A DNA stretch of 64,000 nucleotides, from contig JAUUPT010000004.1 in assembly GCA_030843315.1 (NCBI GenBank), positions 1-64,000 on the forward strand, given 5' to 3'. The notes under the pieces are model-generated. The model did no database searches and was not told the origin of the DNA. It saw only the letters and a list, made by a program, of their open reading frames with translations. Within the stretch, counting starts at the first letter, position 1; each line of letters starts with the position of its first letter. Positions 62,539-64,000 of this stretch are shown here, piece by piece. The stretch is from Bacteroidaceae bacterium (GTDB lineage Bacteria > Bacteroidota > Bacteroidia > Bacteroidales > Bacteroidaceae). The translations under genes and the position numbers were made by a program.

Positions 62539-64000
62539 ATGAGAAAAGTATTTTTAGCGATTTCAGTGCTCTTGTCTGTCTGCGGCAGTTCATCGGCACA
62601 ATCGCGGGTAGTTGATGGCACACCGTATCTGCTGAACCAGGCTTTGGATATGAGTACCGAATTCCGCGATTTAAGTAACACGATGTTTTTTACGGACCAT
62701 CTGGAATCCTTCGACGCAAAGACGGGCGAAGGATTGGTGAATTGGAAACGCGGGCATCTGGTGACCCGTCAGGCTTTCAATACGAACGGTGCACAACCGG
62801 GCAAATTGAGAATGCTCGATTTTCCCTCTCCTGCCTATGTGAATGACCCCAACTTGAAATTCAAGATTGACTTCGTGACTCCGCGTACCGTCCGCATTCG
62901 TATGCTCACTACTCCGGTAGAGCCCAAACCCTCTACTTCGGTGATGCTGGCTAAAGAACCGGGCAGGGATACAAGCTGGAAAGTTTCGGAAAACGATAAG
63001 AGCATTGTATATACCAGTGCCTACGGAACTATCCAAATAAACAAGAATCCCTGGCGAATTGTTCTGAAGGATAAGAACGGACGCATTATGAGCCAAACCG
63101 CTACACTGAGCGATGCCGACTCTACGCAGGTAAAATATACCCCATTCAACTTCATCAAGCGCGGAAGTGACAATGCACGTCTTATCAATCCGGTGTTCAC
63201 GCTGACTGCCGATGAGATGATCTTCGGTTGCGGCGAATCGGCTACCGGACTGAACAAAGCCGGCCAGAAGGTAAACCTCTTCGTGACCGACCCGCAAGGA
63301 CCTGAAACGGACCAGATGTACAAACCGATTCCTTTCTTTATGAGTAGCAGAGGATATGGTATGTTCATGCACACCTCCGCACCGGTGACTTGTGACTTCG
63401 GTGCCACTTACATCGGCTTGAACAAACTGTTCATGGGCGATGAGAACCTGGACTTGTTCGTCTTCTTCGGCGAACCGAAAGATATCCTGAATGAATATAC
63501 CGACCTGGTAGGAAAACCGGGAATGCCGCCGTTGTGGTCTTTCGGTACATGGATGAGCCGCATCACTTACTTCAGCGAAAAAGAAGGCTATGATGTTGCT
63601 GCCAATATCCGCAAGAACAAGTATCCTTGTGATGTAATCCACTTCGATACGGGCTGGTTCGACGTAGACTGGCAATGTGACTACAAGTTCTCCGAGAACC
63701 GTTTCGATAATCCCGGCCAGATGTTGAAGGACCTGAAGTCTCAGGGCTTCCACGTATGTCTGTGGCAGTTGCCTTACTTTACTCCTAAGAACGCTTACTT
63801 CAAGGAATTGATAGATAAGAATATGTATGTGAAGAACGGCAATGGCGAACTTCCTTACGAAGACGTTGTACTGGACTTCTCTAATCCCGAAACTGTGAAA
63901 TGGTATCAGGATAAGTTGGCAGGGCTGCTGGATATGGGCGTCAGTGCCATCAAAGTGGACTTTGGAGAAGCTGCTCCGCTGAACGGACTTTATGCTTCGG
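62539..64000 (+). CDS. GH31 family alpha-glycosidase, probably alpha-xylosidase-like (cut by window end)
   Basis: From ATG 62539 the frame is open for 487 codons to the window edge, so the C-terminus is missing. A signal peptide is present (MRKVFLAISVLLSVCGSSSA). The N-terminal beta-sandwich leads into the GH31 barrel: GKPGMPPLWSFGTWMSR, HFDTGWF, and the nucleophile motif IKVDFGE with D474. The KxDFGE form and the GMPPLWSFGTWMSR entry recall bacterial alpha-xylosidases, which release xylose from xyloglucan; alpha-glucosidase is the alternative. It is divergent from HTCS-2. Confidence 0.9.
   Translation, partial: MRKVFLAISVLLSVCGSSSAQSRVVDGTPYLLNQALDMSTEFRDLSNTMFFTDHLESFDAKTGEGLVNWKRGHLVTRQAFNTNGAQPGKLRMLDFPSPAYVNDPNLKFKIDFVTPRTVRIRMLTTPVEPKPSTSVMLAKEPGRDTSWKVSENDKSIVYTSAYGTIQINKNPWRIVLKDKNGRIMSQTATLSDADSTQVKYTPFNFIKRGSDNARLINPVFTLTADEMIFGCGESATGLNKAGQKVNLFVTDPQGPETDQMYKPIPFFMSSRGYGMFMHTSAPVTCDFGATYIGLNKLFMGDENLDLFVFFGEPKDILNEYTDLVGKPGMPPLWSFGTWMSRITYFSEKEGYDVAANIRKNKYPCDVIHFDTGWFDVDWQCDYKFSENRFDNPGQMLKDLKSQGFHVCLWQLPYFTPKNAYFKELIDKNMYVKNGNGELPYEDVVLDFSNPETVKWYQDKLAGLLDMGVSAIKVDFGEAAPLNGLYAS

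Overview
The window looks like chromosomal DNA of a gut Bacteroides or close relative. Promoters carry the Bacteroidales -7 box (TAnnTTTG, often with TTG 19-21 bases upstream). There are two SusC/SusD pairs, a DUF4249/TonB-receptor pair, two hybrid two-component systems (HTCS), and a DUF4373/HU/'smalltalk' module. All functional calls come from reading motifs and gene context; no database search was run.

Layout. 1-6.3 kb: a cut-off secreted DUF3836-like protein (minus), then a housekeeping run of methyltransferase, ftsX, DUF3098, uppP, truB, queA and folK. 6.3-14.3 kb: a membrane-bound TPR/helix-turn-helix regulator followed by SusC, SusD and a secreted histidine phosphatase. 14.4-22.8 kb: an ECF sigma factor divergent from a FecR anti-sigma factor, a SusC with an STN signalling domain, SusD and a three-domain secreted metallophosphoesterase. 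22.8-29.7 kb: metK behind a probable SAM-II-type riboswitch, then a second TPR regulator with a DUF4249 lipoprotein and a TonB receptor. 29.7-32.8 kb: an S24 repressor divergent from a small cysteine-rich protein, DUF4373, HU-like and smalltalk genes. 32.8-43.6 kb: DUF2809, transglutaminase-like, LOG, DUF4271, hemD, rnpA, yidD, tatD, tyrS, tRNA-Gln, a polysaccharide deacetylase and a large DUF2723 membrane protein. 44-64 kb: a carbohydrate locus with two GH9 enzymes, a sialate-O-acetylesterase-type esterase, HTCS-1, a secreted epimerase fused to a GH30-like glycosidase, a HigB/HigA-type toxin-antitoxin pair with a frameshifted toxin, HTCS-2, and the start of a GH31 enzyme.

How the genes work together. 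Nearly every outer-membrane uptake or degradation cluster sits beside its own envelope-spanning regulator (TPR-HTH twice, ECF sigma/FecR once, HTCS twice). Two SusCD pairs end in secreted phosphatases of unrelated folds, suggesting phosphorylated nutrients. The last 20 kb suggests attack on an acetylated beta-glucan or xyloglucan-like polymer (GH9, acetylesterase, GH31, cello- or manno-oligosaccharide epimerase); no SusCD pair for it lies inside the window.

The most unusual signal is non-coding: five intergenic arrays of 22-base units. Two share an ACACTGG-type palindromic unit (near 0.7 kb and 47.3 kb), and three share a GCATCTATAGATGC-type unit (near 8.2, 30.6 and 57.4 kb). Other points of interest are the epimerase-glycosidase fusion, the +1 frameshift in a T6 run of the toxin gene, paired candidate operators of the S24 repressor, three inverted-repeat elements that resemble MITEs, and a repeat-derived 'SEAKNL' peptide inside TatD.
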